A program made the translations under genes and the position numbers. From Agromyces luteolus (lineage in GTDB: Bacteria > Actinomycetota > Actinomycetes > Actinomycetales > Microbacteriaceae), in the NCBI RefSeq assembly GCF_009729855.1, contig NZ_WODA01000003.1, positions 1 to 64,000 of the forward strand: 64,000 bases of DNA, given 5' to 3'. Of the stretch, positions 25,522 to 36,130 are shown in pieces. The number at the start of each line of letters is the position of its first letter. Within the stretch, counting starts at the first letter, position 1. Below the pieces are notes generated by a model that was not told where the DNA came from, did not search any database, and saw only the letters and a list, made by a program, of their open reading frames with translations.

Positions 25522-25931
25522 GGGTTCGCGGGCGGTGCGGCGTCCGCGGGCTGCGCGTCGTCCTGCGGCGGCGAGCCGTCGCCCGACGCCGCGAGGCGCG
25601 ATCTCTGCCACGGCCAGTGGCCCGAGATCTCGACCGCGAGCGACCAGCTGAGGAAGGTCCGGATGAGCACGATGAGCCCGAGCACCGCCACCGACTCGAT
25701 GGTCGGCGTGACGGCGACGGTGCGGATGATGTCCGCGGCCACGAGCAGCTCGAGGCCGATGAGGATGCCGCGGCCGAGCACGCGCCGGAACCGCGTGTAG
25801 ACCGGGCCGAGGTTCCGGATGCGGCGGATCGCGGCATCCGCCAGCGCGTAGAGCACGCCGAGGACGATCGCGACGACGCCGAGGACGTCGATGAACTCGC
25901 CGACCTGCGTGATGACCGCCCCGAACTCCAT
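25509..25931 (-). CDS. DUF1622-like small membrane protein
   Basis: A 140-residue protein with three membrane helices: residues about 5-25 (VGEFIDVLGVVAIVLGVLYAL), 50-70 and 75-95. It matches the layout of DUF1622 proteins, with conserved charged residues between the first two helices (RRVLGRGILIGLELLVAADIIRTV). The C-terminal 40 residues are polar and disordered, and the final PERV plus stop come from the repeat element at 25456. GGAGGGACC is placed well before the ATG. Function of the family is unknown. Confidence 0.78.
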   Translation of the reverse strand: MEFGAVITQVGEFIDVLGVVAIVLGVLYALADAAIRRIRNLGPVYTRFRRVLGRGILIGLELLVAADIIRTVAVTPTIESVAVLGLIVLIRTFLSWSLAVEISGHWPWQRSRLAASGDGSPPQDDAQPADAAPPANPERV

Positions 25932-26122
25932 GGTCCCTCCGCGGTCACGGTAGCCCCGTGCCCGGCGACGGCGGCGGAGGCGCGGCGCGTGGCGCGCACC
26001 GCGTGCGGCGATCCGAGGTGCCTCCACCGGAACGGGGACTTTCGGCCGCGGTCGAGGAGGACGAGAATGCGCGCATCGGCCGACGCCGATGCCGGCCGAT
26101 ATCCGTTCAGAGGAGATCGACC

Positions 26123-26635
26123 ATGAACGCGCTCCGAATCCTGTCCGTGATGACGCTGGCCGTCGCCGCGTCGCTCGCACCCGTCGGCGCCCAGGCCGCC
26201 GACACCACGTACACCGCACAGCTCAGCGCCGGTGAGGAGGTTCCCACGAACGCCTCCCTCGCGAGGGGTGCCGCGATCTTCAAGCTGTCCGCCGACGGCA
26301 CGGCACTCGAGTACCGCCTCATCGTGGCGAACCTGCAGAACCCGGTCGCAGCGCACATCCACCTCGCACCCGCCGGTCAGAACGGCGCGGTCGTCGCGTT
26401 CCTGTTCGGTCCGGCGGCACCGGGCGACGGTCGCACGAGCGGTGTGATCGCGACCGGGTCGATCACGGCGGCGAACCTCGTCGGCCCGCTTGCGGGCGCC
26501 TCGCTCAGCGACCTGGTCGAGATGATCGACTCGGGCAACACCTACGTCAACGTGCACACGAACGACGGCGTCGCGCCGGTGACGAACCTGCCCGGAGACA
26601 TCCCGGGCGGCGAGATCCGAGGCCAGATCGGCTGA
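26123..26635 (+). CDS. Secreted CHRD-domain protein
   Basis: The 170-residue protein has a clear signal peptide (about residues 1-25, ending near AQA) and one CHRD domain covering the rest (YTAQLSAGEEVPT, AAHIHLAPAGQNGAVVAFLFG, NTYVNVHTNDGVAPVTNLPGDIPGGEIRGQI). CHRD domains are beta-rich modules named after chordin and occur in bacterial extracellular proteins of unknown role. AGAGGAGATC gives a strong ribosome-binding site. The gene is monocistronic and is followed by a 20-bp-stem terminator shared with the convergent pckG. Confidence 0.9.
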   Translation: MNALRILSVMTLAVAASLAPVGAQAADTTYTAQLSAGEEVPTNASLARGAAIFKLSADGTALEYRLIVANLQNPVAAHIHLAPAGQNGAVVAFLFGPAAPGDGRTSGVIATGSITAANLVGPLAGASLSDLVEMIDSGNTYVNVHTNDGVAPVTNLPGDIPGGEIRGQIG

Positions 26636-26691
26636 ACGCCGGGATCCGCCACCGGACCCGGCCGGCCGGCGATCGGCCCGGCCGGGGATGC

Positions 26692-26755
26692 GGCGACGGA
26701 TGCCGCGGGCGTGACACGCCTTCCCGTGCGCGCCGCGCCCGCGGCATCCGTCGCC
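26692..26755. terminator. Bidirectional terminator between the CHRD gene and pckG
   Basis: GGCGACGGATGCCGCGGGCG (26692-26711) and its exact reverse complement (26736-26755) form a perfect 20-bp stem with a 24-base loop between convergent genes. Both arms contain the GGATGCC heptamer. Confidence 0.85.
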
Positions 26756-26825
26756 TTCCGCGCGCCCCCACGCGCGTGTGCGCCGGTCGTCGCCCACCCC
26801 TGAGCGACGACCGGCGGCCGGCCCG

Positions 26826-28694
26826 CTACGACGCCTGCTGCTGCAGGTGGTAGCGGAGGCTGGAGAGCTCGGCGCGGAGTGCAGCGGGCACCCGGTCGCC
26901 GAACTGGCCGAAGTACTCCTCGGTGAGGTCGCACTCGGCGAGCCAGGTCGTCGGGTCGACCTCGAAGAGCTGCGCGAGCGCGTCGTCGGAGATCTCGATG
27001 CCGTCGAGGTCGAGCGAGCCCTCGGCCGGCAGGTTGCCGATCGGCGTCTCGTCGGCCTCGGCCGTGCCCTCGATGCGGCCGACGACCCACTCGATCACGC
27101 GCGAGTTCTCGCCGAAGCCCGGCCAGAGGAACTTCCCGTCGTGCCCCTTGCGGAACCAGTTGACCTGGAAGATCTTCGGCGCGTTCTCGCCGAGCACGCG
27201 GCCCATCTTGACCCAGTGGCCCCAGTAGTCGGCCATGTTGTACCCGCAGAACGGGAGCATGGCGAACGGGTCGCGGCGGAGCTCGCCGACCGTGCCCTCG
27301 GCTGCGGCCGTCTGCTCCGACGAGATCGTGGCGCCCATGAACACGCCGTGCTTCCACGAGCGTGCCTCCGCGACGAGCGGGACGTTCGTGGCGCGGCGAC
27401 CGCCGAACAGGATCGCGTCGATCGGCACGCCGTCGTGGGCGTCCCAGTCGTCCGAGATCTGCGGGCACTGCGCCGCCGCGACCGTGAAGCGCGAGTTCGG
27501 GTGCGCAGCCGGGCGGCCCGAGCCGGGGGTCCACGGGTTGCCCTGCCAGTCGGTGAGCTCGGCCGGCACCGTGTCGGTCAGGCCCTCCCACCAGACGTCG
27601 CCGTCGGGGCGGAGCGCGACGTTCGTGAAGATCGTGTTGCCCCACAGCGTCTGCACCGCGGTCGGGTTCGTGGTCTCGCCCGTCCCGGGCGCGACGCCGA
27701 AGAACCCGGCCTCGGGGTTGATCGCGTAGAGGCGGCCGTCCTCGCCCGGGCGCATCCACGCGATGTCGTCGCCGATCGTCTCGACCTTCCAGCCGGGGAT
27801 CGTCGGACGCAGCATGGCGAGGTTCGTCTTGCCGCACGCCGACGGGAACGCCGCCGCGATGTGGTACGCCTTGCCCTCGGGCGAGGTGACCTTGATGAGG
27901 AGCATGTGCTCGGCGAGCCATCCCTCGTCGCGGGCCATGACGCTCGCGATGCGGAGCGCGAACGCCTTCTTCGCCAGCAGCGCGTTGCCGCCGTAGCCCG
28001 AGCCGTACGACCAGATCTCGCGCGAGTCCGGGAACTGCACGATGTACTTCGTGTCGTTGCAGGGCCACTCGACGTCGTCGCGCCGGTGGCCGACGCCGTC
28101 GATGAGGGGGTAGCCGAGCGAGTGGATGGTGCGCACCCACGGCTCGCCGGCCTCGATCAGGCGGTACACCTGCTCGCCCATGCGGGTCATGATGCCCATC
28201 GAGAGCACGACGTAGGGCGAGTCGGTGATCTCGACGCCGAGTTGGCTGATCTCGCCGCCGAGCGGGCCCATCGAGAACGGCACGACGTACATCGTGCGGC
28301 CCTTCATCGAGCCGGTGAAGACGCCGATGAGCTCCTCGCGCATCGCGTGCGGGTCGCGCCAGTTGTTCGTGGGCCCCGCGTCCTCCTCGTAGGTCGAGCA
28401 GATGAACGTGCGGTCCTCGACGCGCGCGACGTCCGACGGGTCGGTGCGGGCGAGGTAGCTGTTGGGACGCCATTCGGGGTTGAGCTTGATGAGCTTGCCC
28501 TCGGAGATGAGCTGGCGCGTGAGCTGGTCGGCCTCCTGCTTGGAGCCGTCGCACCAGACGATGTCGTCGGGCTGGGTGATCGCGGCGATCTCGGCGACCC
28601 AGGCGCGCAGCGCCGCGTCGGTCGTGCCGCGCGGGCGGTCCTCCGCGTCGGAGGCGGGTCCGGAGGCGCTGACCGAGAAGTCGGAGATGGTCAT
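26826..28694 (-). CDS. pckG: Phosphoenolpyruvate carboxykinase (GTP)
   Basis: This enzyme converts oxaloacetate and GTP to PEP and opens gluconeogenesis from TCA-cycle carbon. The 622 residues have the GTP-PEPCK signature [13 protein letters not shown] (P-loop and reactive Cys near residue 270), the GDDIAWM metal motif, [10 protein letters not shown] and the [10 protein letters not shown] guanine-site region. GAAAGGA precedes the ATG at 28692-28694; an upstream in-frame ATG lacks such a site. It is divergent from a RamB-like regulator, and RamB is known to affect pck in Corynebacterium, so this pair may be a local regulatory unit. Confidence 0.96.
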   Translation of the reverse strand: MTISDFSVSASGPASDAEDRPRGTTDAALRAWVAEIAAITQPDDIVWCDGSKQEADQLTRQLISEGKLIKLNPEWRPNSYLARTDPSDVARVEDRTFICSTYEEDAGPTNNWRDPHAMREELIGVFTGSMKGRTMYVVPFSMGPLGGEISQLGVEITDSPYVVLSMGIMTRMGEQVYRLIEAGEPWVRTIHSLGYPLIDGVGHRRDDVEWPCNDTKYIVQFPDSREIWSYGSGYGGNALLAKKAFALRIASVMARDEGWLAEHMLLIKVTSPEGKAYHIAAAFPSACGKTNLAMLRPTIPGWKVETIGDDIAWMRPGEDGRLYAINPEAGFFGVAPGTGETTNPTAVQTLWGNTIFTNVALRPDGDVWWEGLTDTVPAELTDWQGNPWTPGSGRPAAHPNSRFTVAAAQCPQISDDWDAHDGVPIDAILFGGRRATNVPLVAEARSWKHGVFMGATISSEQTAAAEGTVGELRRDPFAMLPFCGYNMADYWGHWVKMGRVLGENAPKIFQVNWFRKGHDGKFLWPGFGENSRVIEWVVGRIEGTAEADETPIGNLPAEGSLDLDGIEISDDALAQLFEVDPTTWLAECDLTEEYFGQFGDRVPAALRAELSSLRYHLQQQAS

Positions 28695-28811
28695 CGTCGT
28701 CCTTTCGAGGAGTTCGGAGAGCCAGCCGTGATCGGTGGCATGTTTCCAGTGTGGGCGAGGATGCGACATCCATCAGGCCGTTTCGGGTCTTAAGAATCCG
28801 CGATCTTTCGA

Positions 28812-28817
28812 TAATCT
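28812..28817 (+). promoter_or_regulatory. -10 element of leaderless RamB-like gene
   Basis: TAATCT is followed by six bases and then the ATG, indicating a leaderless transcript. The palindrome TCTTAAGA lies at 28788-28795, at the -35 position, and could be an operator. Confidence 0.6.
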
Positions 28818-28823
28818 GAAGGC

Positions 28824-30266
28824 ATGAAGCTCGGCAGCCCAGACCTCGCCACGCTCGGCCACCGCATCCGGCACTACCGCACCGACCTCGGGCTCACGCT
28901 CGACCAGTTGGGCGACCGGGTCGGCCTCGCGGGCAGTCAGCTCTCCCTCATCGAGAACGGCAAGCGCGAGCCGAAGCTCTCGACGCTCGACGCCCTCGCC
29001 TCCGCCCTCGAGGTCGACCTCGCCGACCTGCTCTCGCGTGAGGCGCCGAGCCGGCGTGCCGAGCTCGAGCTCGAGCTCGGCCGCGCGCAGTCCAGTCCGC
29101 TCTACGCCGCGCTCGGCCTGCCGCACGTGAAGCCGAGCCGGGGCATGAGCGACGAGTCCCTCGAGGCCATCGTCGGCCTGCATCACGAGCTGCAGCGTCG
29201 CGCGAGCGAGGCGATCGCGACGCCCGAGGAGGCGCGCCGCGCGAACACCGAGCTCCGCGAGCGGATGCGGGCGCGGAGCAACTACCTCCCCGAGATCGAG
29301 CAGCTCGCCGAGGAGCAGGTCCGCGCGTCCGGCCACCGCCAGGGCGCGCTCACCCATCGCGAGGTGAGCGTCATGGCCGAGCGGCTCGGCTTCCAGCTCA
29401 TCTACGTCAACGACCTGCCCGACTCGACGCGCTCGATCACGGACCTCGCGAACGGGCGCATCTACCTCCCGCCGGCCTCCATCCCCGGCGGGCACGGCCT
29501 GCGCTCGATGGCGCTGCAGGCCATGGCGCACCGACTGCTCGGCCACGAGCCGCCCGCGAGCTACGTGGAGTTCCTCTGGCAGCGCCTCGAGATCAACTAC
29601 TTCGCGGCCGCGTGCCTGATGCCGCAGGAGGCATCCGTCACCTTCCTGCAGGAGGCGAAGAAGGACAAGCGCCTCGCGATCGAGGACTTCCGCGACGCGT
29701 TCGGCGTCACGCACGAGGCCGCGGCGCTGCGGTTCACGAACCTCGCGACGAGCCAGCTCGACATGACCGTGCACTTCCTGCGGGTGAACGGCGACGGCGC
29801 CCTGCTCAAGGGGTACGAGAACGACGGCCTGCCGCTGCCGACGGATGTCACGGGCTCGATCGAGGGCCAGTGGGTGTGCAAGAAGTGGAGCGCCCGCACG
29901 GCCTTCGAGCACACGAACCGGACGACGGAGAACTACCAGTACACCGACACGCCCGTCGGCACGTTCTGGTGCGCGACGCAGACCGGGCGAACGGATGCCT
30001 CCGAGTTCTCGATCACGGTCGGCGTGCCGTTCAACCAGGCGAAGTGGTTCCGCGGGCGCGAGACGACGCTGCGCGCGACCTCGACCTGCCCCGACGAGTC
30101 GTGCTGCCGGCGCGCGCCCGACGGGCTCGCCGAGCGGTGGGCCGGCCAGGCGTGGCCGAGCGCGCGGCTGCACGCCCACGTGCTCTCGCCGCTGCCCTCG
30201 GGCACCTTCCCTGGCGTCGATGACGCCGAGGTCTACGCCTTCCTCGAGGCCCACGCCGGCGAGTAG
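28824..30266 (+). CDS. RamB-like XRE/ImmA-IrrE-type regulator of acetate/short-chain acyl metabolism
   Basis: A 480-residue regulator with an N-terminal XRE helix-turn-helix (residues about 12-66, LGLTLDQLGDRVGLAGSQLSLIENG), an IrrE/ImmA-like middle domain (about 180-300, with LGHEP in place of a full HEXXH zinc site), and the C-terminal short-chain fatty acyl regulator domain with a Cys-rich stretch (STCPDESCCRR). This is the architecture of corynebacterial RamB and mycobacterial PrpR/RamB. It is divergent from pckG. Regulation of glyoxylate, propionate or gluconeogenic genes is the expected role; the ligand here is unknown. Confidence 0.88.
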   Translation: MKLGSPDLATLGHRIRHYRTDLGLTLDQLGDRVGLAGSQLSLIENGKREPKLSTLDALASALEVDLADLLSREAPSRRAELELELGRAQSSPLYAALGLPHVKPSRGMSDESLEAIVGLHHELQRRASEAIATPEEARRANTELRERMRARSNYLPEIEQLAEEQVRASGHRQGALTHREVSVMAERLGFQLIYVNDLPDSTRSITDLANGRIYLPPASIPGGHGLRSMALQAMAHRLLGHEPPASYVEFLWQRLEINYFAAACLMPQEASVTFLQEAKKDKRLAIEDFRDAFGVTHEAAALRFTNLATSQLDMTVHFLRVNGDGALLKGYENDGLPLPTDVTGSIEGQWVCKKWSARTAFEHTNRTTENYQYTDTPVGTFWCATQTGRTDASEFSITVGVPFNQAKWFRGRETTLRATSTCPDESCCRRAPDGLAERWAGQAWPSARLHAHVLSPLPSGTFPGVDDAEVYAFLEAHAGE

Positions 30267-30274
30267 CTTTCCCA

Positions 30275-30307
30275 TTGCAATAATGTGCGACGCACAGTAC
30301 AGTGCAA
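30275..30307. promoter_or_regulatory. Nested dyad and -10 upstream of padR-like gene
   Basis: TTGCA (30275-30279) and TGCAA (30303-30307) enclose a central GTGCG-A-CGCAC palindrome (30285-30295). A TANNNT box, TACAGT, lies at 30298-30303, seven bases before the ATG at 30311. Its overlap with the right arm suggests autorepression by the PadR protein. Assignment rests on symmetry and position. Confidence 0.55.
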
Positions 30308-30310
30308 GAC

Positions 30311-30652
30311 ATGAGCATGGATGACACGACTGCCGGCCACCTGCAGGAACTGCGGCGCGGCACGGTCGTGCTCGGCTGCCTCGTGAGGCTGCGCGAGCCC
30401 GACTACGGATACGCCCTGCTCGAGTCGCTCAACCGCATCGGCATCACGGTCGACGCGAACACCCTCTACCCGCTGCTCAGGCGACTCGAGAAGCAGGGCC
30501 TCCTCACGAGCGAGTGGAACACCGACGAGGCCCGGCCCCGCAAGTTCTACCGCACCAGCGCGCCGGGCGAACAGCTCGCCGCCGACCTCACCGCCGATTG
30601 GAAGAACATCGACCGGGCCCTCGCCCGGCTCACCTCGGGAGACGCACGATGA
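30311..30652 (+). CDS. PadR-family transcriptional regulator
   Basis: The 113-residue protein is a compact PadR winged helix: GTVVLGCLVRLREPDYGYALLESL (helices 1-2), ITVDANTLYPLLRRLEKQGLLTSEW (recognition helix) and the wing RPRKFYRTSAPGE, ending with a dimerisation helix. The ATG at 30311 is preferred to a GTG nine bases upstream because it follows the TACAGT box at leaderless distance. The stop overlaps the next gene's ATG, which encodes a membrane protein of the kind usually paired with PadR regulators. Confidence 0.9.
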   Translation: MSMDDTTAGHLQELRRGTVVLGCLVRLREPDYGYALLESLNRIGITVDANTLYPLLRRLEKQGLLTSEWNTDEARPRKFYRTSAPGEQLAADLTADWKNIDRALARLTSGDAR

Positions 30653-31635
30653 ACGCTCCGACCACCACCCTGACCGACCGGTACGTGTGGGCCGCGACCC
30701 GCACGGTGCCCGAGGCGCAGCGCCCCGACCTCGATCGCGAGCTCCGCGAGCGCATCGGCGACGCATCCGATGCCCTCGTCGGCACCGGCCGCGCGCCGGC
30801 CGACGCCGAGCGCATGGCCCTCGTCGAGCTCGGCGACCCGGCGGCGGTCGCGGCGAGCTACGTCGACCGCCCGCTCCAGCTCATCGGACCGCGCTACTTC
30901 CTCACCTGGTGGCGGCTGGTGAAGGTGCTGTACGCGGTCGTGCTGCCGATCTCCGCGGGCGCCGTGCTGCTCGCGAAGATGCTGTCGCAGGCGCCGATCG
31001 GCGAGTCGTTCGCCGAGGCGTTCTCGGTGGCCTTCGCGCTCGCGGTGCACCTCGGGTTCTGGCCGACCCTGATCTTCGCCATCCTCGAGCGCTCGCCGGC
31101 GCGGGCGCCGGACCTCACGTGGACCCCCGACATGCTCCCCGAGCTGCCCGAGACGGGCCGCCCCGGTCGGCTCGGCGATCTCATCGCATCGCTCGTCTTC
31201 CTCGGGCTGTTCGCGGGCGTCATCATCTGGCAGGGCTACGGCGCACCGATCGTGAGGCCGATGGGCGAGCCCGTCCCGGTGCTCTCCCCCGAGCTGTGGT
31301 CGTTCTGGATCCCGTGGTTCCTCGTCATCATCGGGCTCGAGATGGTGTTCGCGTCGGCGATCTACGCCTGGGGATGGAACTGGTGGCTCGCGGTCGTCAA
31401 CCTGCTCCTCAACGTCGCGTTCGCGGTGCCCGCGCTGTGGCTGTTCACGACCGGGCAGCTCATCAACCCCGAGTTCCTCGACGTGATCGGCTGGCCGTGG
31501 GGCGAGGCCGGGGGCGTCGTGACGACGATCATCGTGTTCGCCGTGATCGCCGTGACCGTGTGGGACGTGATCGACGGCGTGATCAAGACCGTCCGCGGCC
31601 GCGGCGGTTCGGCGCTCGCCCTCGGCCGCATCTGA
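30649..31635 (+). CDS. HAAS/permease-prefix membrane protein paired with PadR
   Basis: The 328-residue protein starts with an alpha-helical prefix of about 75 residues (PEAQRPDLDRELRERIGDAS, ALVELGDPAAVAASYV) that matches the HAAS/permease-prefix domain, followed by six or seven membrane helices. Such proteins are normally co-encoded with PadR-like repressors and are thought to sense or respond to envelope or drug stress, though the mechanism is not established. Translation is coupled to padR through the ATGA overlap. A 15-bp-stem terminator follows 26 bases after the stop. Confidence 0.78.
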   Translation: MNAPTTTLTDRYVWAATRTVPEAQRPDLDRELRERIGDASDALVGTGRAPADAERMALVELGDPAAVAASYVDRPLQLIGPRYFLTWWRLVKVLYAVVLPISAGAVLLAKMLSQAPIGESFAEAFSVAFALAVHLGFWPTLIFAILERSPARAPDLTWTPDMLPELPETGRPGRLGDLIASLVFLGLFAGVIIWQGYGAPIVRPMGEPVPVLSPELWSFWIPWFLVIIGLEMVFASAIYAWGWNWWLAVVNLLLNVAFAVPALWLFTTGQLINPEFLDVIGWPWGEAGGVVTTIIVFAVIAVTVWDVIDGVIKTVRGRGGSALALGRI

Positions 31636-31661
31636 CGACGAGTGCCGACGCGCGCGACGAC

Positions 31662-31702
31662 GGGGGCGGATGCCGCAGGCTCGAGCCGCGGCATCCGCCC
31701 CC
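31662..31702. terminator. Bidirectional terminator
   Basis: GGGGGCGGATGCCGC (31662-31676) and its exact reverse complement (31688-31702) form a 15-bp stem with an 11-base loop between the convergent PadR/HAAS operon and the SDR gene. Confidence 0.85.
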
Positions 31703-31721
31703 TCGCACGTGCGCGCCGCGC

Positions 31722-32510
31722 CTACTTCGGCTGCATGCGGATCGCGCCGTCGAGCCGGATCGTCTCGCCGTTCAGCATCGGGTTGGCGACGACCGAGCGC
31801 ACGAGCGCGGCGTACTCGCTCGGATGCCCGAGCCGCGACGGGTGCGGCACCTGCTGCTCGAGCGAGGCGCGCACGTCGTCGGTCATGCCCGCCATCATGG
31901 GCGTCTCGAAGATGCCCGGCGCGATCGTCACGACGCGGATCAGCAGCTTCGACAGGTCGCGCGCGATCGGCAGGGTCATCCCGGCGACGCCGGCCTTCGA
32001 CGCCGAGTAGGCCGCCTGCCCGATCTGCCCGTCGAACGCGGCCACGGACGCCGTGTTCACGATGACGCCGCGCTCGAGCGTCGCGGGGCCGCCGGCGACG
32101 CCGGCCGACACGGGCTCGGTCTCGGACATGGCGGCCGCCGCGAGGCGGATCACGTTGAACGTGCCGATCAGGTTCACCCGGATGGTGCGCTCGAACGCGT
32201 CGAGCGGCGCCGGCCCGTCGCGGCCGACCGTGCGGTTCGCGGTCACGATGCCCGCGCAGTTCACCGCGACCCGAAGGGGCGCGAGGGCGGATGCCGCGGC
32301 GATCGCCTCGGCCACCTGCGCCTCGTCGGCGACGTCCGCCGGCACGAACCGGGCGCGCTCGCCGAGCTCCGCCGCGGCCTGCTCGCCCCGCGGGCCGGGC
32401 AGGTCGACGAGGACGACGTGCGCGCCGCCGTCGACGAGGGCCTGGGCGGTCGCACGGCCGAGGCCGGATGCGCCGCCGGTGACGATCGCGGATGCTCCGC
32501 TGAGTTCCAT
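31722..32510 (-). CDS. Short-chain dehydrogenase, 3-hydroxyacyl-CoA dehydrogenase type
   Basis: A 262-residue classical SDR with the NAD-binding [12 protein letters not shown] motif near residue 12, NCAG near residue 85, and the catalytic YSASK near residue 165. The residues around it ([34 protein letters not shown], split here by function) and the length match the HSD17B10-like 3-hydroxyacyl-CoA or 2-methyl-3-hydroxybutyryl-CoA dehydrogenases. GGAAGGA precedes the ATG. It follows a thiolase gene by 29 bases on the same strand, so the two probably catalyse consecutive beta-oxidation-type steps on a short or branched acyl-CoA. Confidence 0.88.
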   Translation of the reverse strand: MELSGASAIVTGGASGLGRATAQALVDGGAHVVLVDLPGPRGEQAAAELGERARFVPADVADEAQVAEAIAAASALAPLRVAVNCAGIVTANRTVGRDGPAPLDAFERTIRVNLIGTFNVIRLAAAAMSETEPVSAGVAGGPATLERGVIVNTASVAAFDGQIGQAAYSASKAGVAGMTLPIARDLSKLLIRVVTIAPGIFETPMMAGMTDDVRASLEQQVPHPSRLGHPSEYAALVRSVVANPMLNGETIRLDGAIRMQPK

Positions 32511-32539
32511 CGGGGTCCTTCCGTGGTGGGTGGCTGAGG

Positions 32540-33715
32540 TCAGATGCGCTCGACGACGTACGCGTTGGCCATGCCGCCGCCCTCGCACATCGTCTGCAGG
32601 CCGTAGCGGCCGCCGGTCGCCTCGAGGTGGTTCACGAGCGTCGTGAGCAGGCGCGTGCCCGACGAGCCGAGCGCGTGGCCGAGGGCGATGGCGCCGCCGC
32701 GCGGGTTGAGCTTCTCGGCATCCGCCCCGGTCTCGGCGAGCCAGGCGAGCGGGACCGACGCGAACGCCTCGTTGACCTCGTACGCGTCGATGTCGTCGTG
32801 GCCGAGGCCGGCGCGTTCGAGCACCTTGGCGGTCGCCGGGATCACGCCCGTGAGCATGAAGAGCGGGTCGCTGCCGACGACCGAGAACGCGCGGAAGCGC
32901 GCCCGAGGAGTGAGGCCGAGCTTCTCGGCGGCGTCCGCGCTCATGATGAGGGCTGCCGACGCGCCGTCGGTGAGCGGCGAGGAGTTGCCAGGCGTGATGC
33001 GCCACTCCACGTCGGGGAAGCGCTCGGCCAGTCGATCGGTGCGGAACGCCGGGTTCAGGCCGGCGAGCGACTCGACCGAGGTGCCCGGCCGGACGGTCTC
33101 GTCGACGAGCCGGTGGACGCCTGCCACGGGCACGAGCTCTGTCGCGAACGCGCCGGACTCCCCCGCCGCGGCGGCGAGGTCGTGGGAACGGGCGGCGAAC
33201 GTGTCGAGGTCCGCCCGCGAGAAGCCCCACTTCTCGGCGATCAGCTCGGCGGAGACGCCCTGGCTCACGAGGCCCTCGGGGTAGCGCGCGTGCATCCTGG
33301 TGCCGAACGGGTCGGCGCCCGCGGCGCTCGAGCCGAGCGGCACCCGGCTCATCGACTCGACCCCGCACGCGATCACGATGTCGGCCTGCCCGGCGATGAT
33401 CGCCTGCGCGGCGAAGGTCGCGGCCTGCTGGCTCGAGCCGCACTGCCGGTCGATCGTGGTGCCCGGCACGTGCTCGGGGAACCCGGCCGCGAGCACCGCG
33501 TTGCGGGTGACGTTGTAGGACTGCTCGCCGATCTGGCTGACGCACCCGCCGATCACGTCGTCGATGAGACCGGGGTCGAGGTCGTTGCGGTCGACGATGG
33601 CGGTGAGCACGCCCGCGAGGAGGTCCACGGGGTGCACCCCGCTCAGCATGCCCCCTGGTTTTCCGCGCCCGACGGGCGTGCGGACGACGTCGACGATGAC
33701 GGCTTCGCTGCTCAT
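32540..33715 (-). CDS. Acetyl-CoA acetyltransferase (thiolase)
   Basis: The 391-residue enzyme cleaves 3-ketoacyl-CoA or condenses two acetyl-CoA. The nucleophilic Cys lies in [10 protein letters not shown] near residue 90, with [19 protein letters not shown] (catalytic His) and CEGGGMANA (second Cys) in the expected order near the C-terminus. The length is typical of degradative thiolases. The start is ATG at 33715. With the downstream SDR it forms a two-gene operon, probably for fatty-acid or branched-chain amino-acid breakdown. Chain-length preference cannot be read from the sequence. Confidence 0.93.
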   Translation of the reverse strand: MSSEAVIVDVVRTPVGRGKPGGMLSGVHPVDLLAGVLTAIVDRNDLDPGLIDDVIGGCVSQIGEQSYNVTRNAVLAAGFPEHVPGTTIDRQCGSSQQAATFAAQAIIAGQADIVIACGVESMSRVPLGSSAAGADPFGTRMHARYPEGLVSQGVSAELIAEKWGFSRADLDTFAARSHDLAAAAGESGAFATELVPVAGVHRLVDETVRPGTSVESLAGLNPAFRTDRLAERFPDVEWRITPGNSSPLTDGASAALIMSADAAEKLGLTPRARFRAFSVVGSDPLFMLTGVIPATAKVLERAGLGHDDIDAYEVNEAFASVPLAWLAETGADAEKLNPRGGAIALGHALGSSGTRLLTTLVNHLEATGGRYGLQTMCEGGGMANAYVVERI

Positions 33716-33728
33716 GCCCCCAGCCTAC

Positions 33729-33888
33729 GGCCGGGCGCGGGGTGGCCGCCGCCGTGCGGCGCGATCGCCGAGCGCGTGCAGATCCGTCGAGCGCAATTGC
33801 GTTTCCACGCGCGCTCGTCGGATTCACACGCGCTCGGCGAGCCCTCTCGGGACGGCCGGGCGCGGGGCGGGCCGCCGCCGTGCGGCGC
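33729..33888. repeat. 66-bp palindromic element, copy B, flanked by 34-35-bp direct repeats
   Basis: Copy B of the palindromic element occupies 33771-33836. It is bracketed by two near-identical direct repeats, 33729-33762 and 33854-33888, both starting GGCCGGGCGCGGGG and ending CCGCCGTGCGGCGC, that differ by one substitution and one inserted base. The whole block fills the gap between the gap gene and the thiolase gene, both on the minus strand. No coding signal is seen in it. Confidence 0.75.
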
Positions 33889-33906
33889 CAGCCCCGCGGC
33901 ATCCGC

Positions 33907-35430
<1,524 letters not shown>

Positions 35431-35531
35431 GGCTCTTCCTTCCAGCCGCGGGTCGGACCTCGTCGGCCTGTTCGGGTCGCGCTCACGGGTGGGCAGCGTC
35501 GACCACGGGGTTTGTCCAAGGGGATGACCAG

Positions 35532-35537
35532 ATCATA
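35532..35537 (-). promoter_or_regulatory. -10 element of the gap gene
   Basis: The minus strand reads TATGAT here, with transcription expected to begin near 35525, giving a leader of about 95 bases. No strong -35 is evident. Confidence 0.45.
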
Positions 35538-35589
35538 GCGAGGACCGTGCTGCGAGGGCGCTGTACACGACGTCCGGTGACGGGCACGA

Positions 35590-35620
35590 CGGATGCCGCG
35601 GCGGCGAGCCGCGGCATCCG
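35590..35620. terminator. Terminator after the NIPSNAP-like gene
   Basis: CGGATGCCGCGG and CCGCGGCATCCG form a perfect 12-bp stem with a seven-base loop, 10 bases beyond the minus-strand stop at 35630. Confidence 0.8.
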
Positions 35621-35629
35621 CTGTGCACC

Positions 35630-35941
35630 TCAGGCGACGAGGTCGTCGACGAGGGCGATGTCGTACACCGCGACGCGCTGCGGCACGCCGTCGAACGCCG
35701 CGGCGCGCGCGTCGGAGGCGAGGTACTCGGCCTCGAGCGCGCGGAAGGCGTCGGCGTCGCCCGGCGCGCTCACGGCCCACACGAACTGGCTCGCGTCGCG
35801 GATGCCGTAGGCGAACTCGATCGCGAAGCCGGCCTCGGAACGCACGCGCGGCATCCACTCGTCCCACCACGCCACGAAGGCGTCGTACTCCCCGTCGACG
35901 AGCGTGTACCGGCGCAGCTGGATCGTCTTCACGCGTGCCAT
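35630..35941 (-). CDS. NIPSNAP-like small protein
   Basis: A 103-residue protein with a ferredoxin-like (dimeric alpha/beta barrel) pattern. It runs from IQLRRYTLVDGEYDAFVAWWDEWMP, through IEFAYGIRDASQFVWAVSAPGD, to the final helix DADAFRALEAEYLASDARAA. This matches NIPSNAP proteins, whose bacterial role is unclear. The ATG at 35941 has GGGGCAGG directly before it, so spacing is poor. It is divergent from the TPP enzyme that begins the Hpa region, but nothing ties its function to that pathway. It is not a tautomerase-type HpaF. Confidence 0.7.
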   Translation of the reverse strand: MARVKTIQLRRYTLVDGEYDAFVAWWDEWMPRVRSEAGFAIEFAYGIRDASQFVWAVSAPGDADAFRALEAEYLASDARAAAFDGVPQRVAVYDIALVDDLVA

Positions 35942-35983
35942 CCTGCCCCATGCGCGCCCCGGATGACGGCGACCGCGGCGGGA

Positions 35984-35989
35984 TATACT
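35984..35989 (+). promoter_or_regulatory. -10 element of the TPP-enzyme gene
   Basis: TATACT is a near-consensus -10 on the plus strand, giving a leader of roughly 135 bases before the ATG at 36131. No aptamer or operator was recognised in that leader. Confidence 0.5.
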
Positions 35990-36130
35990 CGCTTCGTCCA
36001 GGCGCCCGATCCCCACGATCGACGCGGCGCCGGCGCTCGAAAAATGGGCGCGAAGCGGCAGGCCGGGCGGCCGGCCCCGCGAGACACATACGGAAGTCAC
36101 GCATCCGTCACCGTCTCGAAAGGCTCCGCC

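Noticed and set aside
35630-35941. Candidate HpaF isomerase next to the Hpa cluster
   Set aside because: The sequence fits NIPSNAP proteins and lacks the N-terminal proline-based tautomerase pattern of HpaF.
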